From assembly GCF_003057875.1 (NCBI RefSeq), contig NZ_PYXZ01000009.1, positions 118,477 through 182,476 on the forward strand: DNA of 64,000 nucleotides, read 5' to 3'. The notes beneath the pieces were generated by a model. The model made no database searches and was not told the DNA's origin. It worked only from the letters and a program-made list of their open reading frames with translations. The position numbers and the translations under genes are program-made. The stretch is from Nocardioides currus (lineage in GTDB: Bacteria > Actinomycetota > Actinomycetes > Propionibacteriales > Nocardioidaceae). Shown piece after piece: positions 53,985-62,191 of the stretch. How positions within the stretch are numbered: the first letter of the stretch is position 1; each line of letters starts with the position of its first letter.

Positions 53985-54638
53985 TCAGAAGGCGGACACG
54001 GCGCCGTGCGACCGCTCCCGGCGGCTCAGCGCGCGGACCAGGTCGACCGATCCGTGGCGGCGGGCCGCCAGGGCTGCCAGCAGGGCCAGCACCGGCTCCA
54101 CGACCTCCGGCGAGAAGTCCGGCGGCGGCGTGCCGATGCTGACGGCGAGGTCGTCGGCGTGCACCACGATCTCCATCAGCCGCACGACCAGGAAGTCGTC
54201 GGTGGGCAGCGCGCAGTCCTGCCAGGGCACGTAGGTGGTCGGTCCGGCGGCCGCGATCGCCGCCGCCAGCTCCCGGGCGGAGGACCGGAGCACCTCGAGC
54301 GACTCCTCGGCACCAGCAGCGGCCATCGCGTTGAAGTCGTCGCGGATGGAGGTGTTCTCCGCCGCGTCGACCGGGGCTCGCCACCAGTCGACCCGGTCGT
54401 AGTGGTCGACCAGCTGGACCGCGTCGGCTCCCGGTGGTCCGGGAGTCGTGAGGAACTCCACCGCGCACTCGGGCTGGCTGACCAGGTGTCGCACCAGCCC
54501 GCCGACCGTCAGCCCGTCCAGCGCCGAGGTCCGGTCCCACGCCTCGGCGACGGCCGTGCTCTCGACGAGCGGGGCGAGGAGGTCGACGGCGTCGACGACG
54601 GCGGAGCGGTCCAGGGTCCCGGCGAAGGTGAGCGGCAT
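53985..54638 (-). CDS. Maleylpyruvate isomerase family (mycothiol-dependent) protein
   Basis: 217 aa. DinB-like four-helix fold: LTVGGLVRHLVSQPE supplies the first conserved His, and VRLMEIVVHADDLAVSIG the later His-x3-Asp pair. Members of the TIGR03083/MDMPI group use mycothiol and often bind zinc. No N-terminal signal. It lies between the sulfotransferase and a GNAT gene, in the same direction. The actual substrate is unknown. Confidence 0.8.
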   Translation of the reverse strand: MPLTFAGTLDRSAVVDAVDLLAPLVESTAVAEAWDRTSALDGLTVGGLVRHLVSQPECAVEFLTTPGPPGADAVQLVDHYDRVDWWRAPVDAAENTSIRDDFNAMAAAGAEESLEVLRSSARELAAAIAAAGPTTYVPWQDCALPTDDFLVVRLMEIVVHADDLAVSIGTPPPDFSPEVVEPVLALLAALAARRHGSVDLVRALSRRERSHGAVSAF

Positions 54639-54687
54639 GGACCCACCGTGCCAGAGGTCGCGGACGATCGGCGTCCGGAACCTCGGA

Positions 54688-55548
54688 TCAGCTCGGCTGC
54701 AGGCCGGCCTTCGCGGCGTACGTCGCTGCCTGCTCGTCGGCGTCGAGCTGACCGGTCAGCAGGCGCTCGGTGGTCCAGTGGTCGACGGACAGGCCGGTCT
54801 GGGCGACGTAGCCGGCCAGCTCCGGCTCGAGCGCCCGCGCCAGCGTCATCAGGTCCGCCCCCGTCGGCGCGGTGCCGGTGATCGACGGGGACCCCGCCAT
54901 CAGCTTCCGCAACGGCGGGTAGGGCTTGAACCGACCGACCCCGATGTGCTCGGTGACCCGGTCGAGCGTCGCGTTGGGCTCGGCCAGCATGGTCGCGAAG
55001 TCGATGAAGAGCCACTGCTCGCGCGGGAACACGCTGAGCCCGTGGCGGACCTGCCCGCCGTAGTAGCCGCGGATCACGCCGGAGGCACGCATGAACCTCG
55101 CCCGCCCGCCGGGGCCGGCGAACTCCGCCGGCAGCTCGGTCGGGAAGTCGTCGGGCCGCCACGCCATCATCTCGGGCCAGTCGGGTGCCTTGTCGGGCTG
55201 GCGTTCGCGCACCATCACCCACTGGCTGACGAGCCGGTCGATCGGGTCGCGGAAGGTGGCGATCAGCCGCATGTCGGGGCGCTGGGTGCGCATCCGCTCC
55301 AGCGCCCCGGGCATCAGCAGGTAGCGCGGCGTGGCGTCGCCGAGGGCGGCGTGGATGGGGCGCGCGTGCGTGATGCCGTACGTCGCGTGGTCGAGCTCGC
55401 GCCAGGTGGCCTCGTCGACGTCGAACCATCCCATCTCCTTGCGTGGCGGGCGGGCCACCTGTGGGTGCTGGTTGAGCATCCACTGGAGCGTGGACGTGCC
55501 TGCCTTCTGGGCGCCGACGATCGAGAAGGTGAAGGGCAGGAACGCCAC
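54688..55548 (-). CDS. Sulfotransferase family protein
   Basis: 286 aa. The PAPS 5'-phosphosulfate loop is IVGAQKAGTSTLQWML near the N-terminus, and the 3'-phosphate-binding segment is IATFRDPIDRLVSQW. These match carbohydrate/heparan-type sulfotransferases that add sulfate to surface sugars or lipids. It starts 4 bp after the aminotransferase stop, so they are probably co-transcribed. No PAPS synthesis genes are nearby. Confidence 0.87.
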   Translation of the reverse strand: MAFLPFTFSIVGAQKAGTSTLQWMLNQHPQVARPPRKEMGWFDVDEATWRELDHATYGITHARPIHAALGDATPRYLLMPGALERMRTQRPDMRLIATFRDPIDRLVSQWVMVRERQPDKAPDWPEMMAWRPDDFPTELPAEFAGPGGRARFMRASGVIRGYYGGQVRHGLSVFPREQWLFIDFATMLAEPNATLDRVTEHIGVGRFKPYPPLRKLMAGSPSITGTAPTGADLMTLARALEPELAGYVAQTGLSVDHWTTERLLTGQLDADEQAATYAAKAGLQPS

Positions 55549-55552
55549 CGGG

Positions 55553-56842
55553 TCAGCCCTGCGCCGAGGCGGTCGCCTGCTCCGCGGCGGCCAGCAGGAT
55601 GCAGGTCGCGACCGCGTCGATGGCGGCCGTGACCTCCTCGAGCGGCGGCATGGTCGGGGCGATCCGGATGTTCTGGTCGTGGGGGTCCTGGCCGTGCGGG
55701 AAGGACGAGCCGGCCTGGGTCAGCGCGACGCCCGCGTCCTTGGCCAGCGCGATGACGCGAGCCGCGGTGCCGGGCACCACGTCGAGGTTGACGAAGTAGC
55801 CGCCGGCGGGCTTGTTCCAGGTCGCGACGTCGTAGCCGCCGAGCCGCTCGGAGAACACCCGGTCGACCTCGGCGAACTTCGGGGCGATGATCTCGCGGTG
55901 CTTGGCCATGTGGTCGCGCACGCCCTGGGCCGAGCCGAAGAACTGGACGTGGCGCAGGTGGTTGACCTTGTCGGGGCCGATCGAGCCGTTGCCGAGGTGC
56001 CCGAGGTACCACGCGACGTTGTTCACCGAGGCGGCGAGGAACGCGACCCCGGCGCCGGCGAAGGTGATCTTGGAGGTCGAGGCGAACATGATCGGCCTGT
56101 CCGGGTGGCCCGCGGCCGACGCCAGGGTGAGGATGTCGGCGCTCTTGGCCTCCTCCTCGGTGAGGTGGTGCAGCGCGTAGGCGTTGTCCCAGAAGATCTT
56201 GAAGTCGTGGGCGGCGGTCTCCATCGAGGCGAGCCGCGCGGCCACCTCCTGGCTGCACACGGAGCCGGCCGGGTTGGCGTAGGTCGGGACGACCCACATG
56301 CCCTTGATCGAGCGGTCGTCCTTGACCAGGCGTGCGACCGCCTCGGCGTCGGGACCGTCGTCGTTCATCGGCACCGTGATCATCTCGATGCCGAGCGACT
56401 CGAGCAGCGTGAAGTGGCGGTCGTAGCCGGGGACCGGGCAGATGAACTTGATCGTCCCTTCCTTGCTCCACGCGCGGTCGCTGTCGCGGGCGCCGAAGAG
56501 CAGCATGTAGATCAGGCAGTCACGCATCATGGTCAGGCTGGAGTTGCCCCCTGCGATGACCTGCTCGGGCTCGACCCACAGCAGGTCGGCGAACATCTCG
56601 CGCAGCTCGGTCAGGCCGGTGAGGCCGCCGTAGTTGCGGACGTCGGTGCCGGACCCGTCGGTGAAGCCGTTGGGCAGGTTGAGCAGCTCGTCGGAGAGGT
56701 CCAGCTGCGCCGCCGACGGCTTGCCCCGCGTCAGGTCGAGCTTGAGGCCACGGGTCTTCAGGTCGTCGTACGCCGTCGTCTGCTCCTGGAGCAGGGCGGC
56801 GAGGTCGTCACGGGACAGGGCGGCGAGGGGCTGGTGCGTCAC
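55553..56842 (-). CDS. Aspartate aminotransferase-type PLP enzyme (group Ic)
   Basis: 429 aa. Class I aminotransferase: N-terminal LDLTRGKPS, core GGNSSLTMMRD, FICPVPGYDRHF, PTYANPAGSV, DNAYALHHL and the PLP lysine in FASTSKITFAGAG. The order and the sparing of the usual N-terminal arm match the Ic subgroup found in actinobacteria. It catalyses aspartate-oxoglutarate transamination or a related reaction. Followed at 4 bp by the sulfotransferase gene. Confidence 0.9.
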   Translation of the reverse strand: MTHQPLAALSRDDLAALLQEQTTAYDDLKTRGLKLDLTRGKPSAAQLDLSDELLNLPNGFTDGSGTDVRNYGGLTGLTELREMFADLLWVEPEQVIAGGNSSLTMMRDCLIYMLLFGARDSDRAWSKEGTIKFICPVPGYDRHFTLLESLGIEMITVPMNDDGPDAEAVARLVKDDRSIKGMWVVPTYANPAGSVCSQEVAARLASMETAAHDFKIFWDNAYALHHLTEEEAKSADILTLASAAGHPDRPIMFASTSKITFAGAGVAFLAASVNNVAWYLGHLGNGSIGPDKVNHLRHVQFFGSAQGVRDHMAKHREIIAPKFAEVDRVFSERLGGYDVATWNKPAGGYFVNLDVVPGTAARVIALAKDAGVALTQAGSSFPHGQDPHDQNIRIAPTMPPLEEVTAAIDAVATCILLAAAEQATASAQG

Positions 56843-56876
56843 GAGGGCAAGGCTACCGAGGTCGGTGCGGCGTCGC

Positions 56877-57824
56877 TCAGGCTGTCTGGCTGAAGGTACG
56901 GCGATACTCCACCGGGCTCACACCGCGGCTGCGGCCGAAGTGGTGGCGCAGCGTGGCGGCGTTGCCGAAGCCCACCTCGCCCGCGATCCAGTCGATCGAG
57001 TGGTCGGTCTGCTCGAGCAGCTCCTCGGCCGCCTGGACGCGCTGGGCGAGCACCCAGCTGTACGGCGTCGTGCCGGTCTCGTCCTTGAAGCGCCGAGCGA
57101 AGGTGCGCGGCGACATGTGCATGTGGCGGGCCAGCTCCTCGACGGTGAGCTCCTCGGCGAGGTTGGCCGAGATCCACGCCAGCAGGGGCGCCAGTGCCTC
57201 CGACTCGCACACCGGCACCGGACGGGCGATGTACTGCGCCTGCCCGCCGTCGCGGTGCGGCGGGACCACGATCCGGCGGGCGGCCGTGGCGGCGACGCGC
57301 GACCCGAACTGCTGGCGCATCAGGTGCAGCGCCGCGTCGAGCCCGGCGGCGGAGCCGGCGCCGGTCACCAGGTTGTCCTCCTGGACGTAGAGCACGTTGC
57401 CGTCGACGAGCGCCTCGGGATAGAGCGCGGCCAGCTCGTCGACGTGCCGCCAGTGGGTGGTGCAGCGCTTGCCGTCCAGCAGGCCGGCCTCGCCGAGGAT
57501 GAACGCGGCCGAGCAGTGCGCGAAGACGAAGGCCCCGCGACCGTGCGCGTGCTGGACGAGCTCGACGACCTCGGGCGACGGCTCGAGGTAGCCCCGCTTG
57601 GGGATCACGCAGACGAGGTCGGCGTCGGCGGCCTGGTCGAGGCCGAGGTCGACGTGCAGGTCGTAGACACTGCCCCGGACACGCCCCGGACGAGGCGTGG
57701 TCACGACGAAGTCGAAGACGGGGTTGTCGTCCTCGGGGTGGTAGGGCTCGGCCCACACCTCGCACATCGCGCCCAGCCCGAACGGCTCGGCCCCGTCCTG
57801 GACCACCACGGCGACCTTGTGCAT
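56877..57824 (-). CDS. GlxA family (DJ-1/PfpI + AraC HTH) regulator
   Basis: 315 aa. An N-terminal DJ-1/PfpI-like domain (MHKVAVVVQDGAEPFGLG, FVFAHCSAAFILGEAGLLDGK) is fused to a C-terminal AraC-type double HTH (LTVEELARHMHMSPRTFARRFKDETG, VGFGNAATLRHHFGR). GlxA proteins are usually activators of neighbouring genes. Here the gap to the divergent small membrane protein holds matching inverted repeats. ATG 57824 chosen; ATG 57842 is an alternative start. Confidence 0.9.
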   Translation of the reverse strand: MHKVAVVVQDGAEPFGLGAMCEVWAEPYHPEDDNPVFDFVVTTPRPGRVRGSVYDLHVDLGLDQAADADLVCVIPKRGYLEPSPEVVELVQHAHGRGAFVFAHCSAAFILGEAGLLDGKRCTTHWRHVDELAALYPEALVDGNVLYVQEDNLVTGAGSAAGLDAALHLMRQQFGSRVAATAARRIVVPPHRDGGQAQYIARPVPVCESEALAPLLAWISANLAEELTVEELARHMHMSPRTFARRFKDETGTTPYSWVLAQRVQAAEELLEQTDHSIDWIAGEVGFGNAATLRHHFGRSRGVSPVEYRRTFSQTA

Positions 57825-57845
57825 GGGGCCAGCCTGCGCCATGAG

Positions 57846-57918
57846 TGGCAGAAAATCAACTAACCCTGTCATTCCTGCCACTGGTGGCAGCATCGCGATG
57901 GGCGCAGACTTTCTGCCA
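57846..57918. promoter_or_regulatory. GlxA operator cluster
   Basis: TGGCAGAAA (57846-57854) and its exact complement TTTCTGCCA (57910-57918) flank a perfect palindrome CTGCCAC-TG-GTGGCAG (57875-57890). All share the TGGCAG core. The right arm touches the ATG of the small membrane protein gene. Confidence 0.65.
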
Positions 57919-58079
57919 TGACCTCCTTCGCCTTCATCATCGTCCTCGCCGCCCTCGCCACGCTGCTCGTCAGCTACGCCCGCCACGACCTGTTCGCCGG
58001 ATCCGCCACCCACGCGGACGACCACGACGAGCTCGGTCCCGTCGAGGTGCGCCAGCACCTCGTTCCCCGCAGCTCCTGA
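57918..58079 (+). CDS. Small membrane protein (53 aa)
   Basis: 53 aa. Residues about 4-20 form one transmembrane helix (FAFIIVLAALATLLVSY), followed by YARHDLFAG and an acidic/polar tail rich in His and Asp. No family recognised. It diverges from the glxA-type regulator, and its start codon touches an arm of the operator cluster, so the two are probably regulated together. No clear ribosome site is seen, so a leaderless or operator-overlapping start is possible. Confidence 0.6.
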   Translation: MTSFAFIIVLAALATLLVSYARHDLFAGSATHADDHDELGPVEVRQHLVPRSS

Positions 58080-58123
58080 CTCCCGTTGGCGGTACGCCGG
58101 TCGTCCTTGCTTGGATGAGGCGC

Positions 58124-59401
58124 ATGGACGCACCGCACCTCGGCCCCGGGAGCCGGGTCGCCCTGCTCGTGCCGGGCTCGGCGCCGTACGTCGACCTCGT
58201 GCTCGCGCTCCTGGCCGACGGCGTCTTCCCGGTCCCCCTCGACCCGGCCCTGACCGAGTCCGAGCGCACGCGCATCCTCGAGCCGATCCGCCCCGACCTC
58301 GTCGTGACCGACCAGCGCGACCTCGAGCGCCTGCTCGAGGCCCACGCGGCCGGTCGCTCCCGCGCTCCGCAGGGGCGACCGATCCACTGCACCAGCGGGA
58401 CGACCGGCACGCCGAAGGGCGTCTTCTCCGGCCTGCTCTCCCCCGCCGACGCGGCGGCGCTCGTCGCCGAGGAGCGCGACCTGTGGGGCTTCGGTGCCGA
58501 CGACGTCAACCTCGTGCTGAGCCCGCTGCACCACTCGGCTCCGCTGCGGTTCGCGATGGGCACGCTGCTGGCCGGGGGCAGGATCGTCGTCCCGGGCAGG
58601 TTCGACCCGGCCGTCGTGACCGCGGCCGTCCGGGAGCACCGCCCGACCACGATGTTCTGCGTGCCGACCCACCTCCAGCGGCTCTTCGCCCACTGGGACG
58701 AGGTCGGCGTCCCCGACCTGTCGAGCTTCCGGCTGGTCGCGCACGCCGGAGCGCCCTGCCCGACGTCGCTGAAGCACCGACTGATCGAGGCCTTCCCGGA
58801 CGCGAGCACGTGGGAGTTCTACGGCTCCACGGAGGGACAGTTCACGGCCTGCCGCTCCGAGGACTGGCTCGAGCACCCGGGGACCGTCGGGCGGGCCCGG
58901 CCCGGCCGCTCCATCACCACCGACGAGGACGGCCGGCTGTGGTGCGTGGTGCCACCCCACGCGCGCTTCACCTACCTCGGCGCCCCGGAGAAGACCGCCG
59001 CGGCGTGGCGCGAGACCTCCGACGGTCCGGCGTTCACCGTCGGCGACGTCGGGCGCATCGACCCCGACGGCTTCGTCCACCTCGACGGCCGGCGTGACGA
59101 CCTCGTCATCAGCGGCGGCGTGAACGTCTATCCCCTCGAGGTCGAGAACGCCCTGCGCGAGGTCGAGGGCGTCGAGGACGTGGCGGTGTTCGGCCTCCCC
59201 GACCCCGACTGGGGCCAGCGGGTCTGCGCCGCGGTCGTCGGGAGCGTGGACACCGGTGTGCTGGTCGGGCACGCGCGCGCCGTGCTTGCTCCGGCGAAGC
59301 GACCCAAGACCTACCTCCACGTCGACGAGCTGCCCATGACCGCGACCGGGAAGGTGCGCCGCGACAGGCTGCCCGCCCTCGCCGAGAGGTCAGCGCAGTG
59401 A
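58124..59401 (+). CDS. Acyl-CoA synthetase (AMP-forming), short form
   Basis: 425 aa. Adenylating enzyme: P-loop HCTSGTTGTPKGV, then YGSTEG (A5), GDVGRIDPDGFVHLDGRRDDLVISGGVNVYP (A7-A8) and PMTATGKVRRDRL with the A10 lysine. It is about 100 residues shorter than usual and lacks most of the N-terminal subdomain. ATG 58124 chosen (an ATG at 58115 is also possible). It could be a benzoate-CoA-ligase-like or fatty-acid enzyme. The 3' end overlaps the opposing DUF1707 gene by 12 nt. Confidence 0.85.
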   Translation: MDAPHLGPGSRVALLVPGSAPYVDLVLALLADGVFPVPLDPALTESERTRILEPIRPDLVVTDQRDLERLLEAHAAGRSRAPQGRPIHCTSGTTGTPKGVFSGLLSPADAAALVAEERDLWGFGADDVNLVLSPLHHSAPLRFAMGTLLAGGRIVVPGRFDPAVVTAAVREHRPTTMFCVPTHLQRLFAHWDEVGVPDLSSFRLVAHAGAPCPTSLKHRLIEAFPDASTWEFYGSTEGQFTACRSEDWLEHPGTVGRARPGRSITTDEDGRLWCVVPPHARFTYLGAPEKTAAAWRETSDGPAFTVGDVGRIDPDGFVHLDGRRDDLVISGGVNVYPLEVENALREVEGVEDVAVFGLPDPDWGQRVCAAVVGSVDTGVLVGHARAVLAPAKRPKTYLHVDELPMTATGKVRRDRLPALAERSAQ

Positions 59402-59938
59402 GAACCGCGGGCGGCGCACGTCCACGCGCCCGACACCGAGTCGTCCGGCCACGATGATCGCGGGGCGTCCGCTCCGCGGTTGCGGTGGCAGGTCGTTGCG
59501 GACCGATCCCCACCCGGTCCTGAGCCCGACGAGACTCACCCCCCACGAGCGCGGGACGAGCAGGCGCACGCGACCGAGCCCGGGCCGCACCTCGACGTGC
59601 ACCTCGCGGTGGGGGCAGACGGCCCGGGTGAAGTCGAGGCGCACGTCGGCGACGGCGGCCGTCACCAGGAGCCGCGGCGGCACCTCCCACGGGCCCGACC
59701 GCACCTGGCGACCGAGCCCCGCGTTGAGGACCAGCACCGCGCCCGGGTCCGGGATCGGCCCGAGGTCCCGGACCAGGACGCGCAGCTCGCCCATCGTCCG
59801 TGCCGACACCGCCCGGTCGGTGCGGTGGTGGAGCTCCTCGTAGTCGATGCGACCCGCCGCGAACGCGTCGCCGAGCAGGGCGACGACCTCGTCGCGGTCG
59901 CTGTCGCCCGCACGCACCTGGGAGTCGCGAGCAGCCAC
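59390..59938 (-). CDS. DUF1707 (SHOCT-like) protein
   Basis: 182 aa. N-terminal DUF1707: RAGDSDRDEVVALLGDAFAAGRIDYEELHHRTDRAVSARTMGELRVLVRDL, shown here in parts as RAGDSDRDEVVALLGDAF and GRIDYEELHHRTDRAV. The rest is beta-rich (LLVTAAVADVRLDFTRAV, VRLLVPRSWGVSLVG), resembling cell-wall-active antibiotic-response proteins (DUF2154-like). GTG 59938 chosen. Convergent and overlapping with the acyl-CoA synthetase. Function is unknown. Confidence 0.8.
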   Translation of the reverse strand: MAARDSQVRAGDSDRDEVVALLGDAFAAGRIDYEELHHRTDRAVSARTMGELRVLVRDLGPIPDPGAVLVLNAGLGRQVRSGPWEVPPRLLVTAAVADVRLDFTRAVCPHREVHVEVRPGLGRVRLLVPRSWGVSLVGLRTGWGSVRNDLPPQPRSGRPAIIVAGRLGVGRVDVRRPRFSLR

Positions 59939-59979
59939 GTGTCCATGAAAGCACGCGGGCGTACGGCGCCCCGGAACGC

Positions 59980-60014
59980 CGAACGGCCCACCGGCAGTGC
60001 CGGTGGACCGTTCG
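59980..60014. terminator. Terminator after rpsA
   Basis: A 16-bp stem with one mismatch (59980-59995 with 59999-60014) and 3-nt loop, 18 bp beyond the rpsA stop on the minus strand. Confidence 0.75.
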
Positions 60015-60032
60015 GTGAGGAGTGTCAGGCGA

Positions 60033-61514
60033 TCAGGCCTGGCCACCCGTGAGCTTCTCGCGAAGCGCCTGCAGCGCCTCGTCGGACGCGAGCGAGCCGC
60101 CGGTGTCGCCACCGGTCTCGGCCACGTCGTCGCCACCGGAGGAGTAGGACGTCGCCTCGCCGGCCTCGGCCTCGGCCACCTTGGCCTCGGCCTGCTGCTT
60201 GACGTGGGCCTCCCAGCGCTCGTGCGCCTTGGCGTACTGCTCCTCCCAGACCGCGCGCTGGTCGTCGAAGCCTTCGAGCCACTCGCCCGTCTCGGGGTCG
60301 AAGCCCTCGGGGTAGACGTAGTTGCCCTGCTCGTCGTACGTCGCGGTCATGCCGTACAGCGTCGGGTCGAAGTCCTCGACCTCGGCCGCGGCGGCCGTCT
60401 CGTTGGCCTGCTTGAGCGACAGCGAGATCCGGCGACGCTCGAGGTCGATGTCGATGATCTTGACCATGACGTCGTCGTTGACCTGGACGACCTGCTCGGG
60501 GATCTCGACGTGACGCTCGGCGAGCTCGGAGATGTGCACGAGGCCCTCGATGCCCTCCTCGACGCGGACGAACGAACCGAAGGGCACCAGCTTGGTGACC
60601 TTGCCCGGGACGATCTGGCCGATCTGGTGGGTCCGGGCGAAGTGCTGCCACGGGTCTTCCTGGGTGGCCTTGAGCGACAGGGAGACGCGCTCGCGGTCCA
60701 TGTCCACGTCGAGCACCTCGACGGTGACCTCGTCACCGACGGTGACGACCTCGGACGGGTGGTCGATGTGCTTCCACGACAGCTCGGAGACGTGCACGAG
60801 GCCGTCGACGCCGCCGAGGTCCACGAAGGCACCGAAGTTGACGATCGAGGAGACGACGCCCTTGCGGATCTGGCCCTTCTGGAGCTGGGTCAGGAAGCCG
60901 TGGCGGACCTCGGACTGGGTCTGCTCGAGCCAGGCGCGGCGCGAGAGCACGACGTTGTTGCGGTTCTTGTCGAGCTCGATGATCTTCGCCTCGAGGACCT
61001 GGCCGACGTAGGGCTGCAGGTCACGCACGCGGCGCATCTCGACCAGCGACGCGGGCAGGAAGCCACGCAGGCCGATGTCGATGATGAGGCCGCCCTTGAC
61101 GACCTCGATGACGGTGCCTTCGACGACGCCGTCCTCCTCCTTGACCTGCTCGATGGTGCCCCAGGCGCGCTCGTACTGAGCGCGCTTCTTGGACAGGATC
61201 AGCCGGCCTTCCTTGTCCTCCTTCTGGAGGACCAGGGCCTCGACCGCGTCGCCCACGGAAACGACCTCGGACGGGTCGACGTCGTGCTTGATCGAGAGCT
61301 CGCGGGAGGGGATGACACCTTCGGTCTTGTAGCCGATGTCGAGGAGGACCTCGTCACGGTCGACCTTGACGATGGTGCCCTCGACGATGTCGCCGTCGTT
61401 GAAGTACTTGATGGTCGCGTCGATCGCCGCGAGGAAGTCCTCTTCGGAGCCGATGTCGTTGATCGCGACCTGGGGCGCGTCGTAATCGGGAAGAGTGGAG
61501 ATGGTGCTCGTCAT
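60033..61514 (-). CDS. rpsA: 30S ribosomal protein S1
   Basis: 493 aa with four S1 RNA-binding domains (about 40-108, 125-190, 211-279 and 296-365), each containing the G.V..I..FGAFV.L or related pattern. It binds mRNA and helps initiation. The C-terminal 120 residues are acidic and Ala/Gly-rich (GMTATYDEQGNYVYPEGFDP..., SSGGDDVAETGGDTGG), typical of actinobacterial S1. A candidate promoter lies about 135 nt upstream. Confidence 0.95.
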   Translation of the reverse strand: MTSTISTLPDYDAPQVAINDIGSEEDFLAAIDATIKYFNDGDIVEGTIVKVDRDEVLLDIGYKTEGVIPSRELSIKHDVDPSEVVSVGDAVEALVLQKEDKEGRLILSKKRAQYERAWGTIEQVKEEDGVVEGTVIEVVKGGLIIDIGLRGFLPASLVEMRRVRDLQPYVGQVLEAKIIELDKNRNNVVLSRRAWLEQTQSEVRHGFLTQLQKGQIRKGVVSSIVNFGAFVDLGGVDGLVHVSELSWKHIDHPSEVVTVGDEVTVEVLDVDMDRERVSLSLKATQEDPWQHFARTHQIGQIVPGKVTKLVPFGSFVRVEEGIEGLVHISELAERHVEIPEQVVQVNDDVMVKIIDIDLERRRISLSLKQANETAAAAEVEDFDPTLYGMTATYDEQGNYVYPEGFDPETGEWLEGFDDQRAVWEEQYAKAHERWEAHVKQQAEAKVAEAEAGEATSYSSGGDDVAETGGDTGGSLASDEALQALREKLTGGQA

Positions 61515-61646
61515 AAGGGAAGTGATTCCTTGGGTGGATAGAAGTAGATGAGGACACGCGTGAAGGTCGGTTTCGCATGCGATGAGCAGCAGCGAGCTGT
61601 GGGTCCGCTCCGGATGGGACTCGCGCAGACCTCTGGCGCACCCTGA

Positions 61647-61677
61647 AGACTACGCGCGCGCCGCGCCGCGAGTCCAA
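61647..61677 (-). promoter_or_regulatory. Candidate sigma-70 promoter of rpsA
   Basis: On the minus strand TTGGAC (61677-61672), a 19-bp spacer and TAGTCT (61652-61647). This implies a leader of about 125 nt before the ATG at 61514, which could allow S1 autocontrol. Confidence 0.45.
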
Positions 61678-61839
61678 CTGGGGAACCCCCGCGTGACCTC
61701 GGCGATCGGCGGTCGTTGACCTGGGTGTCCGCGCCCGGGGCAGGTCGGGGACACGTACGACGGAATCATCCATTCGCTGCGTCGCCGTTGGCCGGGGGTC
61801 GATGGCGCGGTGTTCGTCTCTCCCGAGAGGACGCCTGCT

Positions 61840-61947
61840 GTGCTTGTACGTCGAAGAGGTCTCGCCGCCGCCGCGCTCCCACTGAAGGTGCCCGACAGGG
61901 CAGCCGCCGCCGTGGCTCGCGGAACGACCGCGCCGCCACGCGCCTAG
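61840..61947 (+). CDS. Possible 35-aa ORF upstream of an orphan terminator
   Basis: GTG 61840 with GAGAGG 9 nt upstream; basic and Ala-rich (LVRRRGLAAAALPLKVPDR). It ends 11 bp before a T-tailed terminator. A slightly longer version could start at GTG 61810. No family recognised; the coding status is uncertain and the region may instead be a small RNA. Confidence 0.3.
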   Translation: MLVRRRGLAAAALPLKVPDRAAAAVARGTTAPPRA

Positions 61948-61958
61948 GACCCCCCGGA

Positions 61959-62014
61959 GCGAGGGGGCGGGCATGCCGCCGCATGCGCCGAGCGCCCGCC
62001 CCCTCGCGTTTTCC
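61959..62014 (+). terminator. T-tailed intrinsic terminator without an assigned gene
   Basis: 14-bp perfect arms (61959-61972 with 61994-62007) followed by GTTTTCC. The loop contains GCATGC twice. It is the only terminator here with a clear T-run and lies on the + strand in the rpsA-adhesin gap. The rest of this gap (61515-62191) holds only the rpsA leader and the small ORF above. Confidence 0.8.
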
Positions 62015-62191
62015 TCCCGCCCCCAGGGGTGGGACAACCCGTCCAATTTCCCGGTCCCGGTCCACAGCCTCGCCATCAACGCCTACGGTGTGCTCGCGAA
62101 ACCGCAGTAGTTGGGGGCTACAGAACTGCTGGGGTCGCACCCGGGGAAGCCAGCTGACCTTGTGTCGCAGCCTCCACGAAAGGAACGGATC

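Noticed and set aside
61940..62014. 6C RNA motif
   Set aside because: A run of six C (61950-61955) and a hairpin are present, but the second C-loop hairpin expected of 6C RNA was not found.
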